Shown here: positions 5,884 to 7,285 of the stretch, piece after piece
Layout: every line of letters begins with the position of its first letter
Numbering within the stretch: the first letter of the stretch is position 1
Source of the DNA: Neisseriaceae bacterium
Lineage (GTDB): Bacteria; Pseudomonadota; Gammaproteobacteria; Burkholderiales; UBA11063
Direction of reading: 5' to 3'
Assembly (NCBI GenBank): GCA_947499925.1
Contig: CANMQR010000023.1
Span: 1 to 7,285 of the forward strand
DNA: 7,285 nucleotides
The notes under the pieces: generated by a model
Seen by the model: the letters and a program-made list of their open reading frames with translations, nothing else
What the model was told of the DNA's origin: nothing
Databases searched by the model: none
Program-made: the position numbers and the translations under genes

Positions 5884-7285
5884 ATGAATAAATTTATTTT
5901 TATTATAAAACAGTTATTAGTAGGTAAGCCACTAAATGCCCTTAATCCTCATATCAAAGACCATATTGCATTAGTTGCTATTATTGCTTGGGTTGGCTTG
6001 GGTGCTGATGGGCTATCATCATCTGCTTATGGTCCCGAACAAGCCTTTCTAGCGCTTGGTGCGCATACCCATATATCAATATATCTAGCACTAGCTACAG
6101 CAGTTACAGTTTTTCTAATTTCTCTATCGTATAACCAAGTAATTGAATTATTCCCTAATGGTGGTGGTGGATACAAGGTAGCAACCCATCTACTTGGACC
6201 GCGTGCTGGGGTGATTTCGGGTTCGGCTTTGATTGTTGATTATATATTGACTATAGCCGTATCAACAGCTAGTGCTATTGATGCAATATTTAGTCTAGTA
6301 CCAGAAAAATATTCACATCATAAGGTTGAAATTGAGATTTTGATGATAATCCTTCTGATTGTCCTTAACCTTCGGGGGATGAAAGAGTCAATTAGAGTAT
6401 TAATCCCGTTATTTTTAGGTTTTTTAGTTACACATATAGCTATAATTTCGATTGGTTTGTTTTCGCACCATTCAGCTATATTCTCAGTATTGCCAGGAGC
6501 AGCTAGAGAAGCTAAAGATATGTCACATAATATCGGGTTATTTGCAACGATTGCGATTTTACTTCGGGCTTATTCTCTAGGTGGAGGAACTTATACGGGG
6601 CTTGAAGCTGTATCAAATAACGTAAATATGCTTGCAGAACCAAGAGTTCGCACTGGTAAACTAACTATGCTATATATGGCAGTATCCTTATCATTTACCG
6701 CAGGTGGGATTATTCTACTCTATCTTATTTGGCATGCCGCTCCAGTTGAAGGGCAGACACTAAATGCAGTAGTATTTGATAAGATTATTCATGAAACACA
6801 TTTGAGTGCGTTTTGGTTACCTGTGCTTTTGTTTTTTGAAGCTACATTATTATTTGTTGGTGCCAATACTGGCTTTTTGGGCTGTCCTGCTGTTATGGCA
6901 AATATGGCAGTAGATAAATGGTTGCCACGCCAATTTAGAGAATTATCCAACCGTCTAGTTACTCAAAATGGGATTTTGATTTCTGGAATAGCTGCAATAA
7001 TAATTCTATTATGGGCACATGGTGAAGTATCAACTCTTGTGATTTTATATAGTATTAACGTATTTCTTACTTTTTCGATGTCTTTATTGGGGTTAACTGT
7101 TTATTGGATTAAAAGTCGCAAGACAAGGCCTGAATGGTGGCGCAAATTAATTATGTCATCAATTGGGTTTATAGTATGTGCAAGTATTTTGGTAGTGACT
7201 ACTTTGGAGAAGTTTACTGAAGGCGGATGGTTGACAGTTGTTATTACTACTTGCGTAGTATCTTTTTGTTTTTTAGTTAGAATAC
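5884..7285 (+). CDS. APC-superfamily transporter, KimA-like potassium importer (3' end outside window)
   Basis: The frame runs open from ATG 5884 to the window end (467 codons visible). It encodes a polytopic inner-membrane protein with about twelve hydrophobic segments, related to the KimA (YdaO) group of proton-coupled K+ importers in the APC superfamily. Shared blocks include GADGLSSSAYGPEQAFLALG in helix 1, PNGGGGYKVA, GSALIVDYILTIAVSTASAIDA in helix 3, LNLRGMKES, and YTGLEAVSN in helix 6. Residues Asp42, Tyr49, Asp119, Tyr120, Thr123, Ser127, Thr238, Glu241 and Tyr389 match, by spacing and context, those I recall lining the K+ site of B. subtilis KimA. The missing part should be the cytoplasmic C-terminal domain. 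A weak purine-rich site (AGAGA, 5876-5880) precedes the ATG. It is divergent from rpsU with its own extended -10 promoter. An amino-acid substrate remains possible, since many relatives are annotated only as APC permeases. Confidence 0.8.
   Translation, partial: MNKFIFIIKQLLVGKPLNALNPHIKDHIALVAIIAWVGLGADGLSSSAYGPEQAFLALGAHTHISIYLALATAVTVFLISLSYNQVIELFPNGGGGYKVATHLLGPRAGVISGSALIVDYILTIAVSTASAIDAIFSLVPEKYSHHKVEIEILMIILLIVLNLRGMKESIRVLIPLFLGFLVTHIAIISIGLFSHHSAIFSVLPGAAREAKDMSHNIGLFATIAILLRAYSLGGGTYTGLEAVSNNVNMLAEPRVRTGKLTMLYMAVSLSFTAGGIILLYLIWHAAPVEGQTLNAVVFDKIIHETHLSAFWLPVLLFFEATLLFVGANTGFLGCPAVMANMAVDKWLPRQFRELSNRLVTQNGILISGIAAIIILLWAHGEVSTLVILYSINVFLTFSMSLLGLTVYWIKSRKTRPEWWRKLIMSSIGFIVCASILVVTTLEKFTEGGWLTVVITTCVVSFCFLVRI

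Overview
The window is an AT-rich stretch (roughly one third G+C by eye) of a Gram-negative chromosome. It carries core housekeeping and envelope genes. BamC, an AsmA-type protein and DapA upstream of BamC point to a beta- or gammaproteobacterium. A dispersed-type palindrome resembling the neisserial dRS3 repeat makes a low-GC Neisseriales-like betaproteobacterium a reasonable guess, but this is inference.

Layout, left to right. Bases 1-312 are the 3' half of coaE (last step of coenzyme A synthesis). Its TAA overlaps the ATG of a 701-residue AsmA-family inner-membrane protein (312-2417). A short gap (2418-2491) has a TATAAT box and a small inverted repeat. It is followed by dapA (lysine/diaminopimelate pathway) and bamC (outer-membrane lipoprotein of the Bam complex), whose start overlaps the dapA end by 11 nt. 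bamC and the oppositely oriented rsmI converge on a 136-bp gap. Nearly all of that gap is one nested palindromic element (4515-4628) with 13-bp terminal inverted repeats and two internal hairpins.

On the minus strand, rpsU (ribosomal protein S21) has a near-consensus promoter, a clear Shine-Dalgarno site and a strong symmetric terminator. rsmI (16S rRNA 2'-O-methyltransferase) starts only 12 nt beyond that terminator. Facing away from rpsU, and running off the right end, is an APC-superfamily transporter related to the potassium importer KimA. It has its own extended -10 promoter and a perfect 16-bp palindrome in its leader.

Functionally the plus-strand block links cofactor supply, peptidoglycan precursor supply (DapA) and outer-membrane assembly (BamC, AsmA-like). 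The minus-strand pair is translational (S21 and a 16S rRNA methylase). I see no defence system, phage, CRISPR array, biosynthetic cluster or other plainly new multi-gene system. The items most worth a second look are the nested repeat, the operator-like palindrome before the transporter, the terminator between rpsU and rsmI, and DapA residues predicting loss of lysine feedback.
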